Positions 6,748 through 14,208 are shown, counted from the stretch's first letter. The stretch: 14,970 nt of DNA from Deltaproteobacteria bacterium (GCA_018644785.1 JABGPV010000123.1:1-14970), one strand, 5' to 3'. The notes: generated by a model from the sequence alone, not told the origin. A program made the numbers and translations.

Positions 6748-7695
6748 ATGGGGCTCTGGCACCGATACGCCTTTCTGTCTTATGCCGCCGTTCTCGTGGC
6801 CGTGATCGGTCACGCATCCAGCGAATTCGTTTCGGTCCTTTGCCAGGTGAAAGGGCCGGAACTCTCGGTCTGGCGGTTCTTGTTGGGGAGCGCCGGGCTC
6901 GTGATCATCTCCCTCTTTCTGCCATCCAGCAGAAATCTCCTGGAACCCCTGCGACAGGAGGGGTTCAAACTCATCCTGCTTTCCTTCTGGGGCGTCAGCT
7001 TCTGCTACCTGATGTTTCACTGGTCTCTGGACTACGCCACCGTACCCCAGGTGGCCACCATCGTGACGACCATTCCCATCTTTGTGGGACTACTGAACCT
7101 CTGGCTAAACCGGCAACCCTTTACACCGGCCAAGATTCTCACGGGTCTCTGTGCTTTAGGGGGGGTTGCTCTCCTGATCACCGATGGTTATCTGACCCGG
7201 TTGGCCACGTCCACCAACAACCTGACCGGCATGGGCATGGCCCTGGCCTGCACCATCTCCATGTCCGGCTATCTGGTGGTCGTCCGTCCCATTATCGTAC
7301 GGCACGGCGCCCTTCGGATTACCACCCTGACCCTGTCCATCGGCGCGCTGGGATTGTGGGCGGGTGTCGGCCTCTTTTTTGGACGCTGGGTAAATCCGCT
7401 CAGTCTCTTTCAGCGGCCTCCCGGGCAAATCACCGCCTTGCTGAGTCTCGGCATCTGGAATACCACCATCACCCAGTTTCTCTGGATCGGAGGGCTGGCG
7501 GCCGTACCGGATCAAACCAGGGGAAGTTACCTTTTCTATCTGAAGCCGGTCATCGCTGCATGTCTGGCCGTATTCATTCTCAACCAAACGATCACCACCT
7601 GGGAAATTCTGGCCATTGTTGTTATCTGTGGATCGGTCTTTATTGAACCCTTCCTGAGCCGGTTGGGTTCGGGGAACCCGCAAAAGAAGGGATGA
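6748..7695 (+). CDS. EamA/DMT-superfamily transporter
   Basis: This 315-residue inner-membrane protein has about ten hydrophobic segments arranged as two EamA repeats. Typical landmarks are an early WRFLLGSAGLVIISLFL, SLDYATVPQVATIVTTIPIFVGLLNLWL at the end of repeat one, and near the end SYLFYLKPVIAACLAVFILNQTI, which matches the last EamA helices. Family members export amino acids, nucleosides or metabolites; no substrate can be assigned. I chose the ATG at 6748 rather than an upstream in-frame ATG at 6658. AGGAGGT lies 5 bases before 6748, the protein then begins directly at helix one, and the longer form would overlap the hydrolase gene by 89 bases. Coupling to the alpha/beta hydrolase suggests the two act on related compounds, though this is an inference. 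Confidence 0.9.
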   Translation: MGLWHRYAFLSYAAVLVAVIGHASSEFVSVLCQVKGPELSVWRFLLGSAGLVIISLFLPSSRNLLEPLRQEGFKLILLSFWGVSFCYLMFHWSLDYATVPQVATIVTTIPIFVGLLNLWLNRQPFTPAKILTGLCALGGVALLITDGYLTRLATSTNNLTGMGMALACTISMSGYLVVVRPIIVRHGALRITTLTLSIGALGLWAGVGLFFGRWVNPLSLFQRPPGQITALLSLGIWNTTITQFLWIGGLAAVPDQTRGSYLFYLKPVIAACLAVFILNQTITTWEILAIVVICGSVFIEPFLSRLGSGNPQKKG

Positions 7696-7734
7696 AATCA
7701 GGGCATCAAATTGGGAGATGACGGCCCTAAGGCC

Positions 7735-9111
7735 TTAGTTCTTCCGAAACGCCTCCAGATCGCGCCCATTCTGGCGGAGGATGAGCTTGTTAATCTGGCC
7801 CTCTTCGTCAGGCACAAAGGTAATTTCCGCATCCACCACCTTATAGAAAAACCTGGCTTTTGACTCGGGAAACACCGGGAATTTGTCCTGGCCGGTGGCC
7901 TTCACCATCAACCGGCCCGTTTCCACCGTCACCCTCAGACCGAACTCCGGCGTTATGGCATAGTATCCCGTATATGATTTCAGGAGAGCGGGATCCACTT
8001 TGATGGTCTCTCGGGGGTTTGGGGGTTTGACCTCCCGGCCAAGGGCGATGCGGGTCACCTGTTCACCGAATTCATCAAGTCGCATATTGGCGGAGTTGGT
8101 CAACACCACAACGCCTATCCCACGATCCGGCGAAATGGCCAGCCATGCACGGTAGCCGCCGGTCCCGCCATTGTGCCACAGGATGGCCCCATCACGGCCC
8201 AGGTGCCACCCCAGACCCATGGAAAGCCCATCTTCCATGCTGTGCCGCTTCGTCTGTGCAAGGCGCAACGCCTGTGATAGCGGTTCATGGTCCTTTTTCA
8301 AGTTCGCCATGATAAATTTTATCATGTCGTTGCCCGAGGAACGAATGGCGCCGGCACCCGCTAAAGCGGGGATATCCCAGTTTTTGGCAGGTTTCAAAGC
8401 GGCGTTATACGGGGGCGCCAGCCGCTTTCGCTGGTCTTCATTCAGCGTTATCCCTGTGTCGTTCATATCCAGCGGTTCACAAATACGATCCCGAAGGAAT
8501 TGCTCATATGTCATACCCTTGTGATGCGCCAGCAATTGGCCCAGGAGCCCCATGGCGTAATTGGAATACTCATATTGACCCGGGGGCCTGCGGAGCTCGT
8601 GCCCGTTAAGAAACACATACATCTGTTCGACGCTGTAATCCGCATATGGATTGAGTGGATCGGCAGGTTTGAAGTTGTCCGGCATGCGCGGCAGACCAGA
8701 GGTGTGGGTGGCCAGATGTTCAAGGGTGATGGGTTTTCCGTCTGCCACCGGGACCTTTACCGAAGGCGGTAAATACTTCCGGAGTGGATCCCTTAGATTC
8801 ACTTCTTTGTTCTGCACCATGGATGAAAGCAGATCACCGGTAAACACCTTGGTGACGGATCCGATCTCGTACAAGGTATTCCCGTTGGGACCGATGCCGG
8901 AACCTTTGATGGTCTCTCCGTAGGTAATGATCCGGCTTTTCCCATCTTTAACCATTCCGATCACCAAACCAACCACGATTTGGTCCTCGATCAATTGGTG
9001 CGCAAACGGGTCAATCTTCTCCCTGTCGTCGAATCCGTAGGATGCGGGTGGAATGGCTGCCGCACAGATCATCATGAACACAAATAAGAAACGCCATGAA
9101 CGTTTTCGCAT
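7735..9111 (-). CDS. Exported serine hydrolase of the class C beta-lactamase/DD-peptidase fold
   Basis: From the ATG at 9111 this is a 458-residue protein with an N-terminal signal (RKRSWRFLFVFMMICAAAI, then PPASYGFD). The three active-site motifs are in order: SVTK (Ser85, Lys88), YSN (182-184) and HNGG (313-316, in place of KTG). The catalytic domain ends near residue 370. The last 90 residues (from about LKSYTGYYAITPEFGLRVTVETGRL) resemble the small beta-barrel DUF3471-type domain often found after it. Such proteins include esterases, D-aminopeptidases and penicillin-binding proteins; true AmpC proteins are near 380 residues and lack this tail. It should act in the periplasm. I prefer 9111 over the upstream ATGs at 9135 and 9120 because GGAG lies 9 bases before it and the signal peptide begins there. 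It is third in a possible minus-strand operon. Confidence 0.92.
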   Translation of the reverse strand: MRKRSWRFLFVFMMICAAAIPPASYGFDDREKIDPFAHQLIEDQIVVGLVIGMVKDGKSRIITYGETIKGSGIGPNGNTLYEIGSVTKVFTGDLLSSMVQNKEVNLRDPLRKYLPPSVKVPVADGKPITLEHLATHTSGLPRMPDNFKPADPLNPYADYSVEQMYVFLNGHELRRPPGQYEYSNYAMGLLGQLLAHHKGMTYEQFLRDRICEPLDMNDTGITLNEDQRKRLAPPYNAALKPAKNWDIPALAGAGAIRSSGNDMIKFIMANLKKDHEPLSQALRLAQTKRHSMEDGLSMGLGWHLGRDGAILWHNGGTGGYRAWLAISPDRGIGVVVLTNSANMRLDEFGEQVTRIALGREVKPPNPRETIKVDPALLKSYTGYYAITPEFGLRVTVETGRLMVKATGQDKFPVFPESKARFFYKVVDAEITFVPDEEGQINKLILRQNGRDLEAFRKN

Positions 9112-9177
9112 TTTAGTCATCTCCGCCCAATCCATGCAAATAAACGTTTTTATGAATCCAGCAGACCCCGGTAATGT

Positions 9178-9435
9178 TTAGGGGGGCTCAGGGTTGTCCA
9201 CCAATTCGCCTGGACTGTTCCGCCTTAAATCATCAAGAATCTCTTTGATTTCTGAATGGTTTTTTTCGGGGGCGCCCACATATCCCCACCCTTTCTGTGT
9301 CTGAAACAACCCATCAAATGCGGTGTCGTGATAAGTTTGGAGGCGATGGGGAATTCCCCTTTCCGAGAGGATGGATGCCAGCAGTTGGGCCTCGAATTGG
9401 TTTTCCAGTACAGCTGCCTTTTTGTAGTCTTCCAT
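9178..9435 (-). CDS. Small DUF2007-like protein
   Basis: This 85-residue soluble protein reads AAVLENQFEAQLLASILSERGIPHRLQTYHDTAFDGLFQTQKGWG and so on (residues 7-51). The form 'source-swapping helix, short strand, Gly-Ile-Pro' followed by a loop resembles the DUF2007 'putative signal transducing' family, a small ferredoxin-like fold. The link is by pattern only. It has no cysteines, signal peptide or membrane segment. The start has only a weak AAGGAA about 16 bases upstream, so its translation may depend on the gene 23 bases ahead of it. It lies between the SLOG gene and the exported hydrolase on the same strand. Confidence 0.7.
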   Translation of the reverse strand: MEDYKKAAVLENQFEAQLLASILSERGIPHRLQTYHDTAFDGLFQTQKGWGYVGAPEKNHSEIKEILDDLRRNSPGELVDNPEPP

Positions 9436-9458
9436 GATGGTTATTCGATTGTTCCTTA

Positions 9459-10019
9459 CTATTGGTCCGCAGGACCGAAAGAACGGGTAAATAGCTCGCG
9501 GAGGGCCTGCCGGCCGTCATCTGAGAGGTTGCGGGTTCCGGTGCCGGCAAACGTATCTGAAGTAATCACCGGTGTGTTCTCAACCCATTGGCTGTTTTCC
9601 CATGAAAACCACCCCTTCCGGTCCTGATCATAGACGCTGAGCGGACGATTGAAAAGTTTTGCCAACTCCACCCCCCATCCGGTTCCTCCCTTGACGGTGT
9701 CGTCCGCCTGTATCCACCCAACCGCAACGACATGGTAGCCGTTATTGACCATGTGAAAGATGGACTGGATGATTTTTCGAATTTTATCCGTCCGGGAGTA
9801 AGTGCGTTTCATCAACTTGGACACAATTTCCATGCTGATATCACCCTTTTCCAGCTCTTCCCGGTTCAGTACCCGGACGCCCCGGGTGCGCTCGGAATTG
9901 TGTCCTTCAAATGATATATTCACCTCTTTCATGTGCCAGGCCTCGGCAAGTTTACCGAATTCAGCCTCAGTCCCCTTGTGGCCGCCGCTGTACAGCGTGA
10001 TTTCTGAAATGTCTGTCAT
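9459..10019 (-). CDS. SLOG-fold (YpsA/LOG-like) nucleotide-binding protein
   Basis: This 186-residue soluble protein has two glycine-rich loops of Rossmann-like SLOG proteins. ITLYSGGHKGTEAEFGKLAEAW (7-28) resembles the YspA/YpsA opening, in which a strand, GG-KG and a helix bind a nucleotide. VKGGTGWGVELAKLFNRPLSVYD (109-131) resembles the second loop, GGT plus a helix that precedes the strand of 'x-P-V-x-V-x-D'. The C-terminal part, ENTPVITSDTFAGTGTRNLSDDGRQAL, is a further conserved-looking block. SLOG domains bind nucleotides or nucleotide-derived ligands; LOG members cleave cytokinin-type nucleotides, and others are sensors in conflict systems. The PGGG-like LOG catalytic motif is not obvious. 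AGGAGG 7 bases before the ATG gives a strong start. The assignment is by motif pattern; no substrate or role is assigned. Confidence 0.7.
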   Translation of the reverse strand: MTDISEITLYSGGHKGTEAEFGKLAEAWHMKEVNISFEGHNSERTRGVRVLNREELEKGDISMEIVSKLMKRTYSRTDKIRKIIQSIFHMVNNGYHVVAVGWIQADDTVKGGTGWGVELAKLFNRPLSVYDQDRKGWFSWENSQWVENTPVITSDTFAGTGTRNLSDDGRQALRELFTRSFGPADQ

Positions 10020-10228
10020 CTTTCTGCCTCCTGAGTTTTCTTAGGACATTGTGCGATTATGGAAAAACGCCCCACCGCAGTTCGGCGGAGCAAGGGGGTA
10101 AGCTAATTCAGTTTTTCCCTATTGCAACCCTGGCCGTCATGTTTTTTACGAACAACCCTCCCACCCTCTGTCAACTTTAGTCCATCCGTTGGCGAGTGTC
10201 CAATCATTATGGGCAATGAGGGGTTTCC

Positions 10229-10258
10229 TTGACAGTATTCCCATATCTGCCGTATGAT
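10229..10258 (+). promoter_or_regulatory. Sigma-70 promoter for the AMACR-like gene
   Basis: TTGACA (10229-10234) is followed after 18 bases by TATGAT (10253-10258), 53 bases before the ATG at 10311. This is a perfect -35 and a 5/6 -10 element, the only strong promoter match in the 291-base gap between 10019 and 10311. Confidence 0.65.
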
Positions 10259-10310
10259 TTCCCTTCCCACCGAACACGATTTGTGAACCCTGTTTTTTCG
10301 AGGAAAGAAT

Positions 10311-11453
10311 ATGAGACCCTTAGACGGCATCAACGTTATTGAAATGGCGGGGCTGGCCCCCTCCCCCTACTGCGGCATGCTCCTGAGCGATTTCGGAGCG
10401 GATGTGATCATCGTGGACCGGTTGACCCAAGGGGCCCCTGAAATCCCTTACATCATGAAGAAAAGTCCCTTTGACCGGGGCAAGAAATCCATGCGGGTGA
10501 ACCTCAAATCGGACGACGGCATTAAAATTGTAAAACGGATGATGGAAAAAGCGGACGTTCTGGTTGAGCCCTACCGGCCCGGCGTGATGGAATCCCTCGG
10601 CCTGGGACCTGATGATGCCCTAAAACTCAATCCAAAACTGGTCTTTGCCCGCCTCACCGGCTGGGGCCAGACGGGGGATTTCGCTTCAATGGCCGGTCAC
10701 GACATCAACTATATCGCCCTTTCAGGCGCCCTCTCCCTTTTCAAAAGAAAGGGGGAACGCCCCCTGCCCCCGGCCAATCTGCTGGGGGACTTTGCCGGCG
10801 GCGGCATGCTTTGCGCCATGGGCATTCTTCTGGCCCTTTTTGAGCGCACCCGTTCGGGGAAAGGACAGGTGATCGATTCGGCCATGCTGGACGGTGCCAC
10901 TAACCTGTCCGTCATGTTTCACGGCCTGCTGGCCCACAATCTCATGAACCTTGATGTCGGCACCAATCCACTGGATGGCGGTGCACCCTTTTACCAAACC
11001 TATGAAACCCGAGACGGAGAATTCATGTCCGTAGGGGCCATCGAACAGCGGTTTTATGCGGAGCTGCTCAAAGGCCTGGAGGTGGACTCCAAAACCCTGC
11101 CCCACCAGTTTGATATGACAAAATGGCCGGAGATGATAGAACGTTTTGCGGAAGTCTTTAGAACCAGAACCAGGGATCAGTGGACCGCTATATTTGAAGG
11201 GAAAGACGCTTGCGTGGCACCGGTTTTGAACCTGGACGAGGTATCGGGACATCCCCATAACAAAGAACGGGGCGTCATAGTGGACATCGACGGCATACCC
11301 CAGCCGGCCCCTGCGCCCAAACTATCCCGAACCCCGGGAAAAGCCCATGAAGCCAAAGGACCGAGGGGTGCCAACACTGAAGAGATTTTATTGGACCTCG
11401 GATATTCAGATGCGCAGATCCAGAGGTTTTTCAAAGGTGATGTGATTGAATAG
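10311..11453 (+). CDS. Alpha-methylacyl-CoA racemase-like, CaiB/BaiF (family III CoA-transferase) protein
   Basis: This 380-residue cytoplasmic enzyme belongs to family III CoA transferases and is closest in pattern to alpha-methylacyl-CoA racemase. It has VIEMAGLAPSPYCGMLLSDFGADVI near the N-terminus, GHDINYIALSG (129-139) and LLGDFAGGG (157-165). In the racemase the catalytic pair is His and Asp; here His130 and Asp160, 30 residues apart as in the mycobacterial enzyme (H126/D156). That makes racemisation of 2-methylacyl-CoA a better guess than CoA transfer, where an Asp in a different position is used. Length agrees with the family (about 360-380). GAGGAA 5 bases before the ATG supports the start, and a good promoter lies upstream. 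It is monocistronic, ended by the terminator at 11518-11550. The racemase would feed branched acyl-CoAs into beta-oxidation. Confidence 0.9.
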   Translation: MRPLDGINVIEMAGLAPSPYCGMLLSDFGADVIIVDRLTQGAPEIPYIMKKSPFDRGKKSMRVNLKSDDGIKIVKRMMEKADVLVEPYRPGVMESLGLGPDDALKLNPKLVFARLTGWGQTGDFASMAGHDINYIALSGALSLFKRKGERPLPPANLLGDFAGGGMLCAMGILLALFERTRSGKGQVIDSAMLDGATNLSVMFHGLLAHNLMNLDVGTNPLDGGAPFYQTYETRDGEFMSVGAIEQRFYAELLKGLEVDSKTLPHQFDMTKWPEMIERFAEVFRTRTRDQWTAIFEGKDACVAPVLNLDEVSGHPHNKERGVIVDIDGIPQPAPAPKLSRTPGKAHEAKGPRGANTEEILLDLGYSDAQIQRFFKGDVIE

Positions 11454-11466
11454 GGATCAATGGCAC

Positions 11467-11495
11467 AAAAAAAGGGCAGACACACAGGTCTGCCC
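11467..11495 (-). terminator. Rho-independent terminator for dnaK (left arm of nested palindrome)
   Basis: Stem GGGCAGAC/GTCTGCCC (11474-11481 with 11488-11495) has a 6-base loop. Read on the minus strand it is followed by seven T (11467-11473). It lies 60 to 90 bases after the dnaK stop. Confidence 0.75.
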
Positions 11496-11517
11496 CTACC
11501 AATAATGCGCACACCGT

Positions 11518-11550
11518 AGGGGCGGACCTATGTGTCCGCCCCTCTTTTTT
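11518..11550 (+). terminator. Rho-independent terminator for the AMACR-like gene
   Basis: A perfect 10-bp stem AGGGGCGGAC/GTCCGCCCCT (11518-11527 with 11534-11543), loop CTATGT, is followed by C and six T. It ends plus-strand transcription just before the convergent dnaK stop at 11556. Confidence 0.85.
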
Positions 11551-11555
11551 AGGCG

Positions 11556-13472
11556 TTATGCCACATTCCGAAATTCCGCGTCAACCACATCGTCGTCCTG
11601 ACCGCAGGCGTCACCGCAAGGTTCCTGGGAACCGCAGCCTCCCCCGCAACCACCCGGCTCCTGCTGCGCCTGCTGCTGGTACATATTGGCCGACATTTTC
11701 TGGGCCGCCTGGTTTAACGCCTCGGCCGAACGGTTGATCTCATCCGTGTTATCTCCCTTGAGCGCGCCCTTCAGTTGCGACACCGCGCCCTCGATCTCAC
11801 CTCTGACATCCTGCGGCACCTGCTCACCCAATTCCCCAAGAGAATTTTCCGTCTGGTAAATCAGGGCATCAGCTCCATTTCGGGCTTCCACCAGGGCTTT
11901 CTGCCGCCTGTCCTCATCTCCATGCAATTCCGCCTCACGCACCAGTTTGTCAATCTCCTCCTTGCTCAATCCGGAAGCGGCCGTGATGCGAATGGACTGC
12001 TGTTTTCCCGTGGCCTGGTCTTTTGCGGAAACCTCCACAATACCGTTGGCATCGATATCAAAGGTCACCTCCACCTGAGGCATGCCCCGAGGCGCGGGCG
12101 CAATGCCCACCAGTTCAAACCGGCCCAGTGTCTTGTTGTGGGTCGACATCTCCCTCTCCCCCTGAAGCACATGGACGGAAACGGCCGGCTGATTATCCTC
12201 TGCCGTGGAAAACACCTGGCTTTTTTTGGTGGGAATGGTGGTGTTCTTGTCGATGAGGCGTGTCATCACACCGCCTAAGGTTTCAATTCCCAGGGAAAGC
12301 GGCGTCACATCCAGCAACAGAACGTCTTTAACCTCCCCTTTCAAGACCCCGCCCTGAATGGCAGCACCTAAGGCAACCACTTCATCGGGATTAACGCCCT
12401 TGTTGGGCTCTTTTCCGAAAACGGCCTTGGCACGCTCCTGAACCGCCGGCATACGGGTCATGCCGCCCACCAGGATCACTTCGTCAATATCCCCCCGGCC
12501 CAGTCCCGCATCCTTTAGAGCGGTCCTGCAGGGCCCTTCCAGGCGGTCCAGCAATTCACTCACCATGGCTTCCAGCTTGGCCCTTGTAATTTTAATGTCC
12601 AGGTGTTTGGGCCCGCCGGCATCTGCCGTAATAAAGGGCAGGTTCACGTTGGTCTCAAGGGATCCCGAGAGTTCCATTTTGGCTTTCTCGGCTGCTTCTT
12701 TCAGCCGCTGCAACGCCATCTTGTCGTTTCGAAGATCGATTCCCTGGTCTTTCTTAAATTCATCCGCCAGATAATCCACCATCCGAAGGTCAAAGTCCTC
12801 CCCTCCCAGATGGGTGTCGCCATTGGTGGCCTTCACCTCAAAAACCCCGTCCCCCAGTTCAAGGATAGACAGGTCAAATGTTCCGCCCCCCAGATCGAAG
12901 ACAGCCACTTTCTCGTCTCCCTTTTTGTCCAGGCCATAGGCAAGTGATGCGGCGGTGGGCTCATTGATGATTCTGAGTACATTTAACCCGGCAACTTTAC
13001 CGGCATCCTTGGTGGCCTGCCGCTGGCTGTCGTTAAAATAAGCCGGCACGGTAATGACGGCATCGGTTACCTTTTCACCCAGGTACTCCTCCGCCGAACT
13101 TTTGAGGTTGGACAGAATAAAGGACGATATTTCGGCGGGGCTGTGATTTTTTCCACGGATCTTAATTCGAACATCCCCGTTTCGTGCTTTTTCAATCTTG
13201 TATGGCAGAATTTTAACATCATTTTGAACTTCCTTCGAATCGTATTTCCGCCCGATCAGTCGTTTGACACCGAAGACCGTATCCTCAGGGTTGGTGACGG
13301 CCTGACGTTTGGCCGTCTGGCCCACAAGCCGCTCACCCTTTTCCGTTACAGCCACGATGGAAGGCGTGGTACGCCCGCCTTCTGCATTATTTAAAACTAC
13401 AGGGTCTCCCCCCTCCATAATAGATACGCAAGAGTTGGTGGTCCCCAGATCGATTCCGATTACTTTGCTCAT
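11556..13472 (-). CDS. dnaK: DnaK (Hsp70) chaperone with cysteine-rich C-terminal tail
   Basis: From the ATG at 13472 this is a 638-residue protein, the length of E. coli DnaK. The nucleotide-binding domain has [13 protein letters not shown] (4-16), [41 protein letters not shown] and [10 protein letters not shown]. The interdomain linker is [20 protein letters not shown], followed by the substrate-binding beta-domain with GERE and [23 protein letters not shown]. The helical lid ends in [13 protein letters not shown], the usual terminal motif. It folds nascent and stressed proteins with DnaJ and GrpE, neither of which is encoded here. I chose 13472 because AAGGAGG lies 8 bases before it; upstream in-frame ATGs at 13478 and 13526 lack that spacing. 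The tail just before the terminal motif carries C609, C613, C619 and C623, which is unusual for DnaK. Confidence 0.96.
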   Translation of the reverse strand: MSKVIGIDLGTTNSCVSIMEGGDPVVLNNAEGGRTTPSIVAVTEKGERLVGQTAKRQAVTNPEDTVFGVKRLIGRKYDSKEVQNDVKILPYKIEKARNGDVRIKIRGKNHSPAEISSFILSNLKSSAEEYLGEKVTDAVITVPAYFNDSQRQATKDAGKVAGLNVLRIINEPTAASLAYGLDKKGDEKVAVFDLGGGTFDLSILELGDGVFEVKATNGDTHLGGEDFDLRMVDYLADEFKKDQGIDLRNDKMALQRLKEAAEKAKMELSGSLETNVNLPFITADAGGPKHLDIKITRAKLEAMVSELLDRLEGPCRTALKDAGLGRGDIDEVILVGGMTRMPAVQERAKAVFGKEPNKGVNPDEVVALGAAIQGGVLKGEVKDVLLLDVTPLSLGIETLGGVMTRLIDKNTTIPTKKSQVFSTAEDNQPAVSVHVLQGEREMSTHNKTLGRFELVGIAPAPRGMPQVEVTFDIDANGIVEVSAKDQATGKQQSIRITAASGLSKEEIDKLVREAELHGDEDRRQKALVEARNGADALIYQTENSLGELGEQVPQDVRGEIEGAVSQLKGALKGDNTDEINRSAEALNQAAQKMSANMYQQQAQQEPGGCGGGCGSQEPCGDACGQDDDVVDAEFRNVA

Positions 13473-13550
13473 TCCCATTTCCTCCTTATGGATTGATATG
13501 CTCAAACAGCCCTGCTCTTTCCGCATTCATAAAGTCAAACATTATAGATG

Positions 13551-13578
13551 AAGATAAGCATATAATAGAGCATGTCAA
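13551..13578 (-). promoter_or_regulatory. Candidate sigma-70 promoter for dnaK
   Basis: On the minus strand TTGACA (13573-13578) is followed after 16 bases by TATCTT (13551-13556), about 80 bases before the dnaK start. No CIRCE element (TTAGCACTC-N9-GAGTGCTAA) and no convincing sigma-32 promoter were seen. Confidence 0.4.
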
Positions 13579-13596
13579 TATTGGCATATATCTTTT

Positions 13597-13630
13597 TTGA
13601 CAATTACTTTTTGAGCGCTCCGCTTGTCAA
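13597..13630. repeat. Inverted repeat TTGACAA/TTGTCAA upstream of dnaK
   Basis: Seven-base arms TTGACAA (13597-13603) and TTGTCAA (13624-13630) are separated by 20 bases that contain the palindrome GAGCGCTC (13613-13620). The element lies just upstream of the candidate dnaK -35 hexamer, so it could be an operator. The arms may equally be stacked -35 hexamers. Confidence 0.35.
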
Positions 13631-13808
13631 TAATGTCGCTCGTCGGAAAAATCGTTCAGGAAGGTTTCAGGATACAGCTTTTTCGCGCATTCGGGGCAGA
13701 TGCTGTTGCTGAAGTGGTTGTAGGAGTGAGATACGAAAACAATATCTCAGTTTTACCCAATATCCCCGCCTTAAAGATATCACGGGTTTTTTGACCTGCT
13801 GATATGTT
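13627..13808 (-). pseudogene. Decayed C-terminal tail of a sensor or response-regulator protein
   Basis: The last frame reads VFVSHSYNHFSNSICPECAK, continues KLYPETFLNDF and ends at a TGA at 13627. This matches the C-terminal tail (FSH-ICPECAKKLYPE) found, as I recall, on many PAS or receiver proteins of deltaproteobacteria. The tail normally starts LPIC-x2-CKKIRDD-GYW; its relics appear in shifted frames upstream, as NISAGQKTRD at about 13779-13808 and RRGYW at about 13766. There is an in-frame stop at 13747 and no start codon in the last frame, and two of the expected cysteines are lost. The rest of the gene is not recognisable, so this is a remnant. Confidence 0.6.
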
Positions 13809-13932
13809 GCGTTATTTGCACGTAGTCCTTTCCCAAGCGTACTGTCAGATACCAGAGAAACTTGACCATATTGTTTTATTTCTCACATTCAGGATCATTC
13901 ACGGCAATGAAGTTCCTGAAGGCCTTTTCTTT

Positions 13933-13961
13933 TTGACAGAAAATGTTTTCTATCATATAGA
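13933..13961 (+). promoter_or_regulatory. Strong sigma-70 promoter upstream of the cheC locus
   Basis: TTGACA (13933-13938) is followed after 17 bases by TATAGA (13956-13961). The spacer contains a perfect inverted repeat AGAAAA-TG-TTTTCT (13938-13951), overlapping the end of the -35 hexamer, which could be a repressor site. Confidence 0.6.
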
Positions 13962-14013
13962 TGGTAGTTAGGTACTCCGACCAATCATTCAACCTCTATC
14001 AAGGAGGTCCTAC

Positions 14014-14208
14014 ATGGAAATGCAGCCAGAACTGCATATGCCCTGCACCAAAACGGCCCGAAATTTGCTCTCTCTCGTTTCCCAATTCTTATTTGTAACC
14101 TTTCAACGAAGAACTACCATGCTCGTTTTGGGCTGCAACCCTATAACCAAAAAAACATGGTATCGTTTAGAAAATCTCCGGATTTTTCAATCATACGGGA
14201 AAGTTTGA
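14014..14208 (+). CDS. Small ORF of unknown function behind a strong promoter and ribosome binding site
   Basis: This 64-codon frame starts at an ATG with AAGGAGG 6 bases upstream and lies 52 bases after a good promoter, so translation is likely. I do not recognise the product (MEMQPELHMPCTKTARNLL and so on). It has a short hydrophobic stretch, LLSLVSQFLFVTF (18-30), and two cysteines (C11, C41). It overlaps the 5' part of the receiver-like frame at 14157. A possible reading is that the signals once served a full-length cheY-type gene that has since been disrupted. It could also be a real small protein. Confidence 0.3.
   Translation: MEMQPELHMPCTKTARNLLSLVSQFLFVTFQRRTTMLVLGCNPITKKTWYRLENLRIFQSYGKV

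Larger units (their letters stand above)
11467..11550. repeat. Nested inverted repeat: two hairpins that are also inverted copies of each other
   Basis: The element holds two hairpins. The sequence from 11474 to 11500 and the reverse complement of the region at 11517-11543 match at 23 of 27 positions. Within the hairpins the A-T pair at stem position 5 of the left hairpin is a G-C pair in the right one, so the structure is kept while the sequence differs. Homopolymer tracts (A7 at left, T6 at right) flank the pair and the central spacer is about 17 bases. Repeats of the form 'GTAGGGGC-x-GCCC' occur in many bacterial intergenic regions and may be miniature mobile or REP-like elements. Here it doubles as a bidirectional terminator. 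Confidence 0.75.
13473..14013. other. Low-coding gap between dnaK and the cheC locus
   Basis: This gap of about 540 bases holds no intact recognisable gene. It contains the dnaK promoter region (13551-13578), an inverted repeat (13597-13630), a decayed regulator tail on the minus strand (13627-13808), and a strong plus-strand promoter (13933-13961) with a Shine-Dalgarno sequence at 14002-14007. A 26-codon minus-strand frame at 13876-13956 is probably chance. Confidence 0.6.

Noticed and set aside
10065..10100. Short CCGC/GCGG hairpin upstream of the SLOG gene
   Set aside because: The stem is only 4 bp and has no T-tract, so it does not qualify as a terminator.
10103..10333. 76-codon minus-strand frame between the SLOG gene and the AMACR-like gene
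   Set aside because: It runs across the promoter and start codon of the AMACR-like gene, has no ribosome binding site and no recognisable pattern.
13551..13630. CIRCE or sigma-32 heat-shock control of dnaK
   Set aside because: No TTAGCACTC-N9-GAGTGCTAA and no CTTGAA/CCCCAT pair were found on the minus strand; only TTGACA-type elements are present.
13876..13956. 26-codon minus-strand frame MIENIFCQKEKAFRNFIAVN and so on
   Set aside because: The composition is protein-like, but the length is within chance, the Shine-Dalgarno sequence is missing and it overlaps the plus-strand promoter.
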